A stretch of 50,021 nt of DNA from contig NZ_SIHI01000025.1 of the NCBI RefSeq assembly GCF_007859735.1, positions 1 through 50,021 of the forward strand, given 5' to 3'. Shown here piece after piece: positions 18,445 through 27,499 of this stretch (positions within the stretch are counted from its first letter, which is position 1; every line of letters begins with the position of its first letter). A program made the translations under genes and the position numbers. The DNA comes from Thalassoglobus neptunius (GTDB lineage: Bacteria > Planctomycetota > Planctomycetia > Planctomycetales > Planctomycetaceae). The notes beneath the pieces are model-generated. The model did not search any database. It was not told the DNA's origin and worked only from the letters and a program-made list of their open reading frames with translations.

Positions 18445-18607
18445 AGATTTCTCTTTCGATCAAAGAGTGAAACAGCTTTGGACAGACGCCCCTTTGCAGT
18501 CCGTTGTTCAGGACGCATTGATTCACAAGTCCTTCAGTTGCTCGCGTCAGGCAACAACAGACAACACCACAATCTCGACGGTGCCGGTTCCCCAGCGACG
18601 AACAGCC

Positions 18608-20497
18608 TCAAGGAGTGTTGTTGTCCGACGGTTCACTCACTTCAGGAATTTCGGAATATCGAAGCGACCAGTTGCGGTCATTGAATCCTTCAACAGGCGC
18701 CGGGAGCGGAATTTCTTCGCCACCCAGTTCTGCGATTCCCCATGCACTCGCGGTGGGAACTCCGCGCGAGAGGCTGTCTCGCAGGGCATAAACTTTCAAA
18801 TAGGGAATCAGACCGGGATCGCCGGACCACGCAAGAGCGTAAACAGCTCCTTCTCGAATGTACTCAAACTCCGGAACGAGAGAAGTTGTGTCGTTCAAGC
18901 GATCGATCCAGGCATCAATCAATTCAGGATCAGGGTCGCCCGCGTGCATTTGTCCCAGCGACCAGATTGCCACTCCGCGTGTGAGATCATCAGTGATGAC
19001 GATGTTTCCCGGTTCCTTTTTCGGGATGAATGCTCGGAGTGCCTCGTCGGCAGGTCGATACTTCATCATTCCGACAAGTTCTGCAAGATGCTGAGTTTGT
19101 TCACAAATCAATTTGAAGGCGACTCGGTTTCGCGGGTCGCGAAAGTCGAAAATCCTGGGAGTGTTTTCGACGATCTGTTCGGTCGCAGCTGCGAGTGATT
19201 CTTCCTGTTGAAAGACTTTGAGGGCATAAGCTGCCGAAGCAGCAACTTTAGGGCGATCGTGTTTCAGCAATTCCATCATCCTGGGAGTGACGTCTTTCAT
19301 CTCCAGGCCAGAAGCCAGCAGGCTTGCATGTTCGAGGGGCCGCCAGGAATCGCTTTGCAGCGAAGTGAGAACGCTATCGACCACGGCTTGACGAAGTTGA
19401 TCGTTCTCAGCACTGATCACAAACAATGCATCGGCCGCGAGCTGTCGATTCTTCGGATTCGGATCGTCGAGAAACTCGCAGAGGATCTCGACGCTGTCGA
19501 AGTCGCCGACTCGATACGCGGATTGAATTAATGCGAGTCGAACTCCAGCGTGTGGGTGACTTAAACTCGGTGCAAGTTCGAACTGCTCCTGAGAAAGATC
19601 GACGACGAGTTGAGGGTCGATATCCGCCAGAAGCGTGAATGCCGTTGCTTGAACCACGGGCACGGGAGACTTCGCAAGCTTCAGAAGAATCGGAACAGTG
19701 GATTCATCGGGATGGTTTTCAATCAGCCGCACTGCCAGAAGCGGAGCAGCAACATCATCAGTCCGGTCAGCCAGTTCTGTCGCGTCAGAGATCAATCCGG
19801 TTGAAAACATCTCGCCCAATGCTTGAGCAGATTTCATTCTCAGGTCGGAACGAGCACGACCATTGAGTACGATCGACTGCAACGCCTCTCGCGCCTCAGT
19901 CACTTTTCCAACTCGAACCACTTCGATGGCCAAAAGCAAAAGCGGACGGGCAGTGAGGGGATCGGACAGCCGCGACAGATTTCGCTCAATCGTTGCGGAC
20001 GATCCTTTCCGGGCGAGTTCAGGTTCCAGAATTTGCGAGAGTTCGAACTCACCACTGGTGACAACTTCCTCGTATGGTTCGGTGTCGCTGATTGCGTCAA
20101 ACTCAACGATGGCAAGAGCCAGACATTTTCTCGCGGCGGGATCGTCCGTTTCGAAGAAGACTTTCTCAAGGAGTGCTCCGGTCTCCTCCGGGATTCCCGG
20201 GAGATTTTCGCGATGAGCGACGACAAACGATTCTGCCGCTCGACAAATCGGATCACGTTCCTGACGCTTGAGTGCCTGAAACCACAACTTCGCCGGGACG
20301 TCTCGCTCCTGAATCGAAGACTGACGCAATTCAAATGAGGGGACGGTCCGAAAATGAATCGATCTTCGAGGACCGGATTCAGGATCGGCATTCTCCTGTG
20401 CATTGACGGAATGAGACATCCAAGCTGTGGAGGTGATCACAACGAACGCGAACAGAATCATCGAACCAAGCTTGCTGCCCTGAGCAACCGTCAGCAT
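18608..20497 (-). CDS. Secreted HEAT-repeat protein
   Basis: 629 aa from ATG 20497, which has GGAGAAG 5 nt upstream; an in-frame TTG at 20533 is a poorer start. Signal peptide about 1-34 (GSMILFAFVVITSTAWMSHSVNA). The rest is alpha-helical with repeated HEAT/PBS-like units, for example ARKCLALAIVEFD, MKSAQALGEMFSTG, VVQATAFTLLADIDPQ, KNRQLAADALFVIS and KVAASAAYALKVF. Such arrays are protein-binding scaffolds. It lies 52 bp after the ABC permease on the same strand and is probably the last gene of that operon, so it may be an extracytoplasmic partner of the exporter. Confidence 0.82.
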   Translation of the reverse strand: MLTVAQGSKLGSMILFAFVVITSTAWMSHSVNAQENADPESGPRRSIHFRTVPSFELRQSSIQERDVPAKLWFQALKRQERDPICRAAESFVVAHRENLPGIPEETGALLEKVFFETDDPAARKCLALAIVEFDAISDTEPYEEVVTSGEFELSQILEPELARKGSSATIERNLSRLSDPLTARPLLLLAIEVVRVGKVTEAREALQSIVLNGRARSDLRMKSAQALGEMFSTGLISDATELADRTDDVAAPLLAVRLIENHPDESTVPILLKLAKSPVPVVQATAFTLLADIDPQLVVDLSQEQFELAPSLSHPHAGVRLALIQSAYRVGDFDSVEILCEFLDDPNPKNRQLAADALFVISAENDQLRQAVVDSVLTSLQSDSWRPLEHASLLASGLEMKDVTPRMMELLKHDRPKVAASAAYALKVFQQEESLAAATEQIVENTPRIFDFRDPRNRVAFKLICEQTQHLAELVGMMKYRPADEALRAFIPKKEPGNIVITDDLTRGVAIWSLGQMHAGDPDPELIDAWIDRLNDTTSLVPEFEYIREGAVYALAWSGDPGLIPYLKVYALRDSLSRGVPTASAWGIAELGGEEIPLPAPVEGFNDRNWSLRYSEIPEVSEPSDNNTP

Positions 20498-20549
20498 GTT
20501 TCTTCTCCAGTAACGCAATGAAGATCTTTTCAAATGGAAGTGGAAAGAA

Positions 20550-22211
20550 TCAGTCGGGCTTCTGACATTCTTCCACTCTCCGCCAGAAGATTACGAGTCC
20601 GATGATGCAACCAGTGATCAGGAAATACCAATTCCATGGAACAATGGAATAAGGTTCAAATCCTCGTGTTTCCATAAGAGCAAGTGCGGAGGACATTGGA
20701 TTCATGATCAAAGCGGTCTCGACGGTGCGAAATCCAAACGGGGCATCTCGACCGAGCCAGATGAGAATTGGAAGTGCGGTGATCGCAGTTAATATGCAGT
20801 ACGAGGTGAGCGTGGCAGGCGTGCTCTTTCGGAAAAACGATCCGATCGCGGCACTCGTAATCACCGTGAAGATTGATGAAAGAACGAGGCTGCCGATGAC
20901 GAGCAGGATTTGTTGTTGGAGGATCGGTTTGACGTAAATCATGACCAGATAACCCGGCAGAGTTGCGAGAAGGATCATCCCCATCGTCCAACTGACGCTC
21001 AGCAATTTTCCAATAACAATGGCCATCGACGATTGCGGAGTGATTCGAAGCATCGTCCAACCGCCCGATTCAATCTCGCCTGCGAGTAACCCCGCGGACA
21101 TCCCCGGAGCCAGCAACACAATCAGCGCCATTTGCAGGATCACGAGCAATCCGCCAATCATTTCGACAGACCAGTCTTCAACACCTGTTGCAGCGAAGTA
21201 TGTGAGTGCAATGGATGCAACAGCGCAGACGGCGATGAGTCGTAGCATCCAGGTGGCACGCCCGAATTTGCGAGAACGAAATTCTTTTGCGAGAACCGGA
21301 TTCGACCAGTCGGCGATTCCAGCGGACCTTTTTTGAGGATCGACGAGAAAGAACACTCGACGAGACATCCGCTGCGACAATTCGAGATCGTCAGTCATGA
21401 CTCCCGAATCCCGCGACTCGTCAAAGATCGAAACACTCAATCGCCGAATTGTCAGTGCCGCGAAAGCAAGCGTCGAAACTCCAGCGACGATGATGTATCT
21501 CCACACTGAGTTCGCATGAGAAACAATCCCCTGCCCCGCCACATCTCCATGTCCAAGAACCTCGGACAATGCAGGCAGCGGAGACGCATGTCGCAGCCAG
21601 TCGGCACCGATTGCAAGGAGCCGATTTTCGGATCCTTGAAGAACCTGATAAGGCCCCATCGTGCCGACGACGAGAAGCAGCGTCAGTGCGTAAGATGTGC
21701 GAACTGCGGAATCGATATTCTTGTTGTAGCTGCTGACTGCCAGTGCCAGTGCAGAGATCTGAATTCCCGCGACAATCAGAACGAGATACAGGGGGATGAG
21801 ATCCCCGGTCATTGTCATCCCTCCCATCGCGTAGCAGGCTCCGGCCGCAGGAAGCGTCATCATCAAGAAGAGAATGAAGAGTGCGACCGCTCCAACGAGC
21901 TTGCCGATGTAAATAGTGAGACGTCCGAGCGGTGTATGAAAGAGGAGATTCAGAGTTCCCTTTAAACGTTCACGCACGATCGAAACGGCAGGCGTTACTG
22001 GAGTCAGCAGGCAAACCAGTGCTCCGAGTCCATATCCAAAGATGCTGAAGACTTCCTGAGCCCGTCGCCCCGACTCAGAAACAACAGCGTCAGTTGGCCA
22101 TTGAAGCACGACCAGCAACGACGTCACGAACGCAGGAGCCAACATCAGAATGATTGACCGTGGCGACCGGAAGGTCGTCATCAATTCTCGCTCAACGACG
22201 GGATTGTTCAT
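20550..22211 (-). CDS. ABC-2 type permease, two permease units in one chain
   Basis: 553 aa with about 12 hydrophobic segments. Two similar halves are visible: the first begins MNNPVVERELMTTFRSPRSIILM, the second near residue 305 begins SNPVLAKEFRSRKFGRATWML. Each NPVxxxEx[RT]-[TR]FR start is the usual cytoplasmic lead-in of an ABC-2 permease, so the protein looks like a tandem fusion that could supply both membrane halves of the transporter. Its ATG overlaps the stop of the ATPase gene by ATGA (22211-22208), which indicates translational coupling. Inner membrane; substrate unknown. A Gld-type or other export role is inferred from neighbours. Confidence 0.88.
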   Translation of the reverse strand: MNNPVVERELMTTFRSPRSIILMLAPAFVTSLLVVLQWPTDAVVSESGRRAQEVFSIFGYGLGALVCLLTPVTPAVSIVRERLKGTLNLLFHTPLGRLTIYIGKLVGAVALFILFLMMTLPAAGACYAMGGMTMTGDLIPLYLVLIVAGIQISALALAVSSYNKNIDSAVRTSYALTLLLVVGTMGPYQVLQGSENRLLAIGADWLRHASPLPALSEVLGHGDVAGQGIVSHANSVWRYIIVAGVSTLAFAALTIRRLSVSIFDESRDSGVMTDDLELSQRMSRRVFFLVDPQKRSAGIADWSNPVLAKEFRSRKFGRATWMLRLIAVCAVASIALTYFAATGVEDWSVEMIGGLLVILQMALIVLLAPGMSAGLLAGEIESGGWTMLRITPQSSMAIVIGKLLSVSWTMGMILLATLPGYLVMIYVKPILQQQILLVIGSLVLSSIFTVITSAAIGSFFRKSTPATLTSYCILTAITALPILIWLGRDAPFGFRTVETALIMNPMSSALALMETRGFEPYSIVPWNWYFLITGCIIGLVIFWRRVEECQKPD

Positions 22212-23215
22212 TCGGCACCTCCACCGGATGCGATTACGCTTTCCGTGGATTGTGAGTTTTGTGCATCGGACTTGGTCACGCTCATAAAGGTGTCTTCAAG
22301 GTCGACTTGAACCTCTCGGAACTGAACAATCGACAACCCTCGCGTGATGGCCTGAGCAAGCAATCGTTGCATTGAATCATCATCTACGGTCGTTTGAAAT
22401 CGGACGGTCGATTCCGTCTCGGATGCTTCGACGTCTGCTTCCAGTTCGGGTTGTTCATTGATAAGTCGAGTCATTTCCGCAACATCAGAAGTGTCCGTGA
22501 CGAGGATTTCAAAGACACGTTTCTGATGAACTTGTCGCAACACGTCATCCAGCGTTCCAAAAGCACGCAGCTTTCCGGAAGTAATGACAGCAACGTCGTG
22601 ACAAATTCGTGACAGTTCGGGAAGGATGTGACTGGTCACGATCAACGTTTTCCCCACTTCTGCAAGTCGCAGCAGCAGAAGACGCATTTCGATTCGCGCT
22701 TGCGGATCCAGTCCGTTTGCAGGTTCGTCGAGAATTAACAGGTCCGGATCATGAATCAGCGTTCTGGCGATCCCGACACGTTGACGCATCCCATGAGAAA
22801 GGCTTTCGACGAAGAGATCTTTCATTCTCGTGACGCTGGCGGTTTCCATTACCTCTTCAATGCGCTTGCGTCGCACTTTGCGAGGAATTCCAAAAGCGGC
22901 GCCGAAGAAGTCGAGATACTCGCTCACCCGCATGTGCTCGTAAGATCCGAACGTGTCCGGCATGTATCCGACGAGGCGTTTGATCTTGTGAGCTTCGTTC
23001 GTACAGTCACATCCAGCGACTTTGGCGGACCCGGAAGTCGGTTTGGAATGTCCAACAAGAATTTTGATCGTCGTGGTCTTTCCCGCTCCATTCGGTCCAA
23101 TGAAACCAAGAATCCGGCCACGTTGAAGCTGCAAGCTGAGATCGTCCAGTGCGACGAAATCACCATACTGTTTGGTGACGTGATTGATTTCAACAAGAGG
23201 CTCGCTGTCGTTCAT
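22208..23215 (-). CDS. ABC transporter ATP-binding protein
   Basis: 335 aa from ATG 23215; a GTG five codons upstream is possible. Complete nucleotide-binding domain: Walker A GPNGAGKTT, Q-loop region VGYMPDTFGSYEHM, signature LSHGMRQRVGIARTL (first G of LSGG replaced by H), Walker B LLILDEPANGLDP and switch His in VTSHILPEL. A C-terminal extension of about 100 residues (VFEILVTDTSDVAEM onward) is typical of ATPases paired with ABC-2 permeases. Overlaps the permease gene by 4 bp and starts 88 bp after the large periplasmic/membrane protein, so it belongs to the same run of genes. Confidence 0.93.
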   Translation of the reverse strand: MNDSEPLVEINHVTKQYGDFVALDDLSLQLQRGRILGFIGPNGAGKTTTIKILVGHSKPTSGSAKVAGCDCTNEAHKIKRLVGYMPDTFGSYEHMRVSEYLDFFGAAFGIPRKVRRKRIEEVMETASVTRMKDLFVESLSHGMRQRVGIARTLIHDPDLLILDEPANGLDPQARIEMRLLLLRLAEVGKTLIVTSHILPELSRICHDVAVITSGKLRAFGTLDDVLRQVHQKRVFEILVTDTSDVAEMTRLINEQPELEADVEASETESTVRFQTTVDDDSMQRLLAQAITRGLSIVQFREVQVDLEDTFMSVTKSDAQNSQSTESVIASGGGAE

Positions 23216-23302
23216 AAGATTCACTGTCACGAAGTCTGAATGCGGGAAACGGCGGGAAAATGGGGACGGGTCGGGATCGGTCAGATCGACGCCGGGGAGA
23301 AT

Positions 23303-25720
23303 TTACCGAGCGACAAATTCTCCTTCGAAGGTGATGTCATTAATGCTCCACCCCAAAGCGTTTTCTCCTTCGCCTTCGATCTGTTGCAGGGGCGGACCAA
23401 CATGAAGAAGGAGCGTTAGAAAGTCTTGGGGATCGTCCGAGAAGAATGCTTCGTCTTGAAGGACGACTTGTTTTTGACCCACGGGACTCGTCCAGGTGGC
23501 GATTTCCTGTTCCTCTCCGTCGGGGCGAATGACGAGAAGCTTCAGTTCCCTGTTTGCGATTCTCAGGTCCAGTGTTGCTCGAATCTCGGAGACGCCAATG
23601 GGACCAATGTCGTCAGGCAGAAAGCATTGCAGTGTCGTATAGCTTTCCTGAGATGTGGACGCTCGCCAAGCTCCGTCCTGATTCACGTAAACAGTCGACG
23701 TTCCATAAATCGGATGGTTGGTCGCACGGTAACCAATCATTGACGAGGAAGCGGCAAATGGTGATCCCGGCGCGGGAGCATGAATGCTGATCGGAACACT
23801 GAACAACGCATCGCCGACGCGCCGCTCTGGGGAAATATCATCAATTCTGATCGGGGAAGCGTCCGTCCAGTAGTACAATCGCGGGGAATCGGGGAGACGC
23901 CGATGGCTTTGGAAAAGCTCCTTCGATATGGAAACGTATCGACGTTCACGATCGTCGAGAACATCTCCGGAAACAAACTGATCATCAGCAAGTGTCCCGC
24001 TGAGCGGACATTGAATGAGACCGCCTTCAGCGAATTCAACTCTCGAAAAACGCCCTCCCGGAAAAGCAATTAAGCTCTCTCGGATTTCGCTTTCAGGAAC
24101 ATTCGTGAGTCGGCCTGAAAGTCCGTCCATTCCGAAACTCAACACAGCTGCGGTTGGTCGTTCGTTTTGCATCAGACGAAATTTCGCCGTTTGCACACCC
24201 GCGGGAATGTCGAGGTTTTCCCATCGAACTGATCCCGAGTCGGTCCAGATCATGCGTTTCGCGGCACCCGGCAGACTCGGGACGAACTCATAAAACCCGT
24301 CAGCGTCGAGTTCGATCGGAATGTCTCCCGCATCATCGCGATAAATGGTGCGAGCACCTTCAAGAAGTCTGTGCCCACTCTCATCGACTTCGGCAATGTA
24401 CATCGTTGCGGATGTTGTTGGAATTGCTGTTCGTGAACTTGCCCCCATCGCCACGAGGGCTCCCATCGCAGTGAATGCGAGAAGTGGAGCGTAAACTGTC
24501 ATCGACATCAATTGCTCACGCTTCCACTGCATCAGACTGACGAGAACCAGAGCCGCACAGAAAGCAATGAGAATGAAAACGACTCTTGATCGACTGGGGA
24601 TGACGTAACCGATTTGGCTGAGTGTGGGCTCAGAACAGTCTGGTTCCGCGACTTCGATGAACGTCTTCGGTCGATAAAATCGCTCGCTGAGAGAGAGACC
24701 AGCGCGAGTCAAACCGGGCGTTTCTTCCTCGCGTCGAGCTTCAAAATGTTTGGTCAGATGCCAAGCCGGTGCGCCAACAGTCGTGACAAGAACTTCTCCG
24801 CGACCATACGGCTTGACCATCGCGGCGGGCCACCCCTGACAATCGAGAATTGTCTCGAAATCGTCCGCCAGAACGTTCACCATCGGGACGGGAGTTTCGT
24901 AGGAAATTTCTTGCGAATCTCCGGATGTCGAACTCCCAGGATGCGAGGTAATGGCGATTGATGTCAGTTCGGTTTCGTCGACAGGGACGAGACTCCCTCC
25001 GTCAGTCAGCAGCGCGTTGGCGAGAGATTCGCCTGTTTGATCGAGCATGATCCACAGGCGCCCGCCCGCGAAAACCCATTCTCGAACGGCATCGATCGCT
25101 TCGGGATCCATCTCCATGCTTCGCGAAGCCAGCACAAGATGAGTCAGCCCGTCGTAGTCCATGACGCGTCGAGCGCTTTCTTGCCCTCGAATGGAATAGT
25201 AGGAAATCTGGTTGTAGTCCGTGATCGACCGGACCAGAGACTCAGCCTCTACTTTTCCATAGTCAGTCAGGATGAGTGTTGTCGCTGCGTCGCGAGCACA
25301 CCGAATCGGTCGTGTATTGACTTTGCCTTCCCCGAAAAACGTGACGGCCGTTTCAACTCCGTTCTTCTCGAGCAGAAACATCGTTCGCAGTTCGGCATTC
25401 ACCGGATCGCTTTTGGGATTCGGAAGAGCGGGAGTTCGGACAAGATAGGAAGCGCGTCGTACAGAATTGGCAGGAAGCCAAAGCCTTCGCCCGTAACTTT
25501 GACTCGCTTCTCCATCCAGCGCGGATGTAATTAGCACCATCCGGTCTTCATCCGATGCATTTCGCGCGGAAAACTCAATCGGGACCCAGGTGTTGAATGG
25601 AGAACTGATGCGGCCCGGGACTGTTACCCCGCTTCCGAGCGAGAACCCATCTTGTCCCTGCAATCCGTTGCCAGAAAGGAAGAATATAAAGACAAGAGAA
25701 AGAGGAATGAATGATCGCAC
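23303..25720 (-). CDS. Large membrane-anchored protein with GATase1-like domain, GldG-like
   Basis: 805 aa from GTG 25720 (CCAGG 6-7 nt upstream). Signal peptide about 1-22 (PLSLVFIFFLSGNGLQG). The extracytoplasmic N-terminal half holds a beta region and then an amidotransferase-fold region without catalytic Cys (TLILTDYGKVEAESL, LVLASRSMEMDPEAIDAVREWVFAGGRLWIMLDQ, GRGEVLVTTVGAPAW), a type known in GldG/DUF4350-like partners of ABC exporters. Two membrane spans follow near residues 385-440 (VVFILIAFCAALVLVSLMQW, VYAPLLAFTAMGALVAMGAS). The C-terminal half is again beta-rich and outside the membrane. It is the first gene of the leftward ABC operon. Role as accessory subunit is inferred from context; no close family name is recognised. 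Confidence 0.75.
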   Translation of the reverse strand: MRSFIPLSLVFIFFLSGNGLQGQDGFSLGSGVTVPGRISSPFNTWVPIEFSARNASDEDRMVLITSALDGEASQSYGRRLWLPANSVRRASYLVRTPALPNPKSDPVNAELRTMFLLEKNGVETAVTFFGEGKVNTRPIRCARDAATTLILTDYGKVEAESLVRSITDYNQISYYSIRGQESARRVMDYDGLTHLVLASRSMEMDPEAIDAVREWVFAGGRLWIMLDQTGESLANALLTDGGSLVPVDETELTSIAITSHPGSSTSGDSQEISYETPVPMVNVLADDFETILDCQGWPAAMVKPYGRGEVLVTTVGAPAWHLTKHFEARREEETPGLTRAGLSLSERFYRPKTFIEVAEPDCSEPTLSQIGYVIPSRSRVVFILIAFCAALVLVSLMQWKREQLMSMTVYAPLLAFTAMGALVAMGASSRTAIPTTSATMYIAEVDESGHRLLEGARTIYRDDAGDIPIELDADGFYEFVPSLPGAAKRMIWTDSGSVRWENLDIPAGVQTAKFRLMQNERPTAAVLSFGMDGLSGRLTNVPESEIRESLIAFPGGRFSRVEFAEGGLIQCPLSGTLADDQFVSGDVLDDRERRYVSISKELFQSHRRLPDSPRLYYWTDASPIRIDDISPERRVGDALFSVPISIHAPAPGSPFAASSSMIGYRATNHPIYGTSTVYVNQDGAWRASTSQESYTTLQCFLPDDIGPIGVSEIRATLDLRIANRELKLLVIRPDGEEQEIATWTSPVGQKQVVLQDEAFFSDDPQDFLTLLLHVGPPLQQIEGEGENALGWSINDITFEGEFVAR

Positions 25721-26111
25721 GTTGTACCTGGGGAAGAGTCCATGAAAACGAGATCTTTAGGCAGGAGCAAATCGTAGAGAAATTGACATGCTGATTCCAT
25801 TCGATCGGCGAAGTCGCATTCTGAGTTTTTTAAAAAGCAACAATCAGTCGCCTGAAACGGTGCATCTGAGAACCCAATGACGAAAGGGAAATCAAGAATC
25901 CTTTGATCCAAAGTCACTCAATTCCCGTTTCGGATTGAGCGTCGCATTCAGCTCAACAACTTTGCACCCTCAGCTGTATTCACTTGCTGAACTGAAGTGG
26001 GCAACCCTACTCTGCTTTGCAATCGATCATCATCAAGCAATTCCGAGTTGCGGTTGTAGGCACGGAAGATGAACGCAAGAAGTACGTTTCCCTCGTGATT
26101 CGGAGATCAAG
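25721..26111. promoter_or_regulatory. Divergent intergenic region, 391 bp
   Basis: Separates the leftward ABC operon from the rightward symporter and should hold both promoters. No convincing -35/-10 pair, palindrome or riboswitch was recognised. GGAG at 26102-26105 is the ribosome binding site of the symporter. Confidence 0.4.
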
Positions 26112-27461
26112 ATGAGCAATGAATCGACTGCATCGAAGAGCATCCTCGGCCGCTGGAACGCGATTCCGCTTTACCTCAGAATCTTGATTTCCATGGGAAT
26201 CGGGTTGGTCGTCGGTCTCCTGATGGGAGAACGTGCGATCATCTTCGAGATTCCCAGTCAGGTCATCCTAAAGCTGCTTGCTGCGTTGGCTCCTCCGCTC
26301 ATCTTGATTGCGGTGACGCATGTTCTGATGACGACGGAAATCTCCAGCAACAAAGCGGTTCGTCTGGCTGGTTTGCTCATTCTGAACACGACGGTCGCGA
26401 TCTTAATTGGCTTAAGCGTTGCGAATCTGATGCAGCCCGGTGCGCGTTCCGAGGAAGAGCAATCCGCTCAGGTCACTCTGGAGGAGGACCACGCTCAAAA
26501 GTCGCCGCTCGAACTTCTGATCTCCAACATCCCCAAAAGTCTTCTGGGACCGTTGGGAGACAAACAGAATGTGATCGGAATCATTATCATCGCGGTCGCG
26601 TTCGGAACCGCTCTTCGCAGCTATCGCGATCGTCCCATCGTCAATATCGTGGATCTCGTTGAAATTGCCTATGAGGTCTTACTGAAGGTTCTTCACTGGA
26701 TTATCCAACTGGTCCCGATCGGAGTCTTTGCTGTTGTCGCAACAACCGTGGGCGTCAAGGGACTCGGTGAGTTGCTCAAGATGGGCAACTTTGTGGTCGC
26801 AGTTCTCGTCGCGCTGGCGCTTCAAGCTGTCTGGTACCTCCTCCGAATTCAGTTCTTCTCGTGGGTGAAACCATTTGATGCAATTCGTGGAGTGCGAGAT
26901 GCAATGATCATGGCGTTTTCGACAGACAGCTCCACAGCCACGATGCCGGTTACTTATGCCAATCTCAAGGAGAACGTCGGCGTTTCAGAGGAGTCCGCCA
27001 GTCTCGGTGCACTAGTTGGGGCCAATTTCAATAACGACGGAACAGCACTTTACGAAGCGATGGCTGCACTGTTCATCGCGCAACTGATCGGAAACGATCT
27101 CTCGATTGCCCAACAGGCAACGGTGGTTCTCACGTCGATCATCGCTTCAGTCGGTGCTTCAGGAATTCCCGAAGCGGGGCTTGTGACGATGGCACTCGTC
27201 TTCTCAGCGGTCGGCCTCCCGATCAGCTACATCCCGCTGCTTCTGACGGTCGACTGGTTCCTGGATCGATGTCGAACGACAATCAATGTGCTTGGCGATG
27301 TCAACGTCGCCTGTTTGCTCGACGGTCGAACGAAGCCTCCGGCGGATCACACCGGGATCGATTCATCGAATGGTGACGAAGACAGCGATTCTCTAAGCGA
27401 CTCTCAAAGTGCGAACCAAATTCCAATTGCTCCGGACTCAAACCCTCAAAGCGAACAATAA
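26112..27461 (+). CDS. Dicarboxylate/amino acid:cation symporter (DAACS family)
   Basis: 449 aa, Na+ or H+ coupled symporter of the GltP/DctA fold. Start ATG 26112 has GGAG 6 nt upstream. About eight membrane helices plus two hairpin loops. Family motifs: FSTDSSTATMPVT (HP1 serine-rich tip), NFNNDGTALYEA (TM7 NMDGT variant, Asn replaces Met), GASGIPEAGLVT (HP2) and DWFLDRCRTTINVLGDV (TM8 with Arg and Asn ligands). A non-conserved acidic tail of about 45 residues follows. Imports a dicarboxylate or acidic/neutral amino acid; the exact substrate cannot be assigned. Single gene, divergent from the ABC operon. Confidence 0.92.
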   Translation: MSNESTASKSILGRWNAIPLYLRILISMGIGLVVGLLMGERAIIFEIPSQVILKLLAALAPPLILIAVTHVLMTTEISSNKAVRLAGLLILNTTVAILIGLSVANLMQPGARSEEEQSAQVTLEEDHAQKSPLELLISNIPKSLLGPLGDKQNVIGIIIIAVAFGTALRSYRDRPIVNIVDLVEIAYEVLLKVLHWIIQLVPIGVFAVVATTVGVKGLGELLKMGNFVVAVLVALALQAVWYLLRIQFFSWVKPFDAIRGVRDAMIMAFSTDSSTATMPVTYANLKENVGVSEESASLGALVGANFNNDGTALYEAMAALFIAQLIGNDLSIAQQATVVLTSIIASVGASGIPEAGLVTMALVFSAVGLPISYIPLLLTVDWFLDRCRTTINVLGDVNVACLLDGRTKPPADHTGIDSSNGDEDSDSLSDSQSANQIPIAPDSNPQSEQ

Positions 27462-27499
27462 ATCGCAATGGCTCCAGCAGTGAGACCATCGAAATCGTC

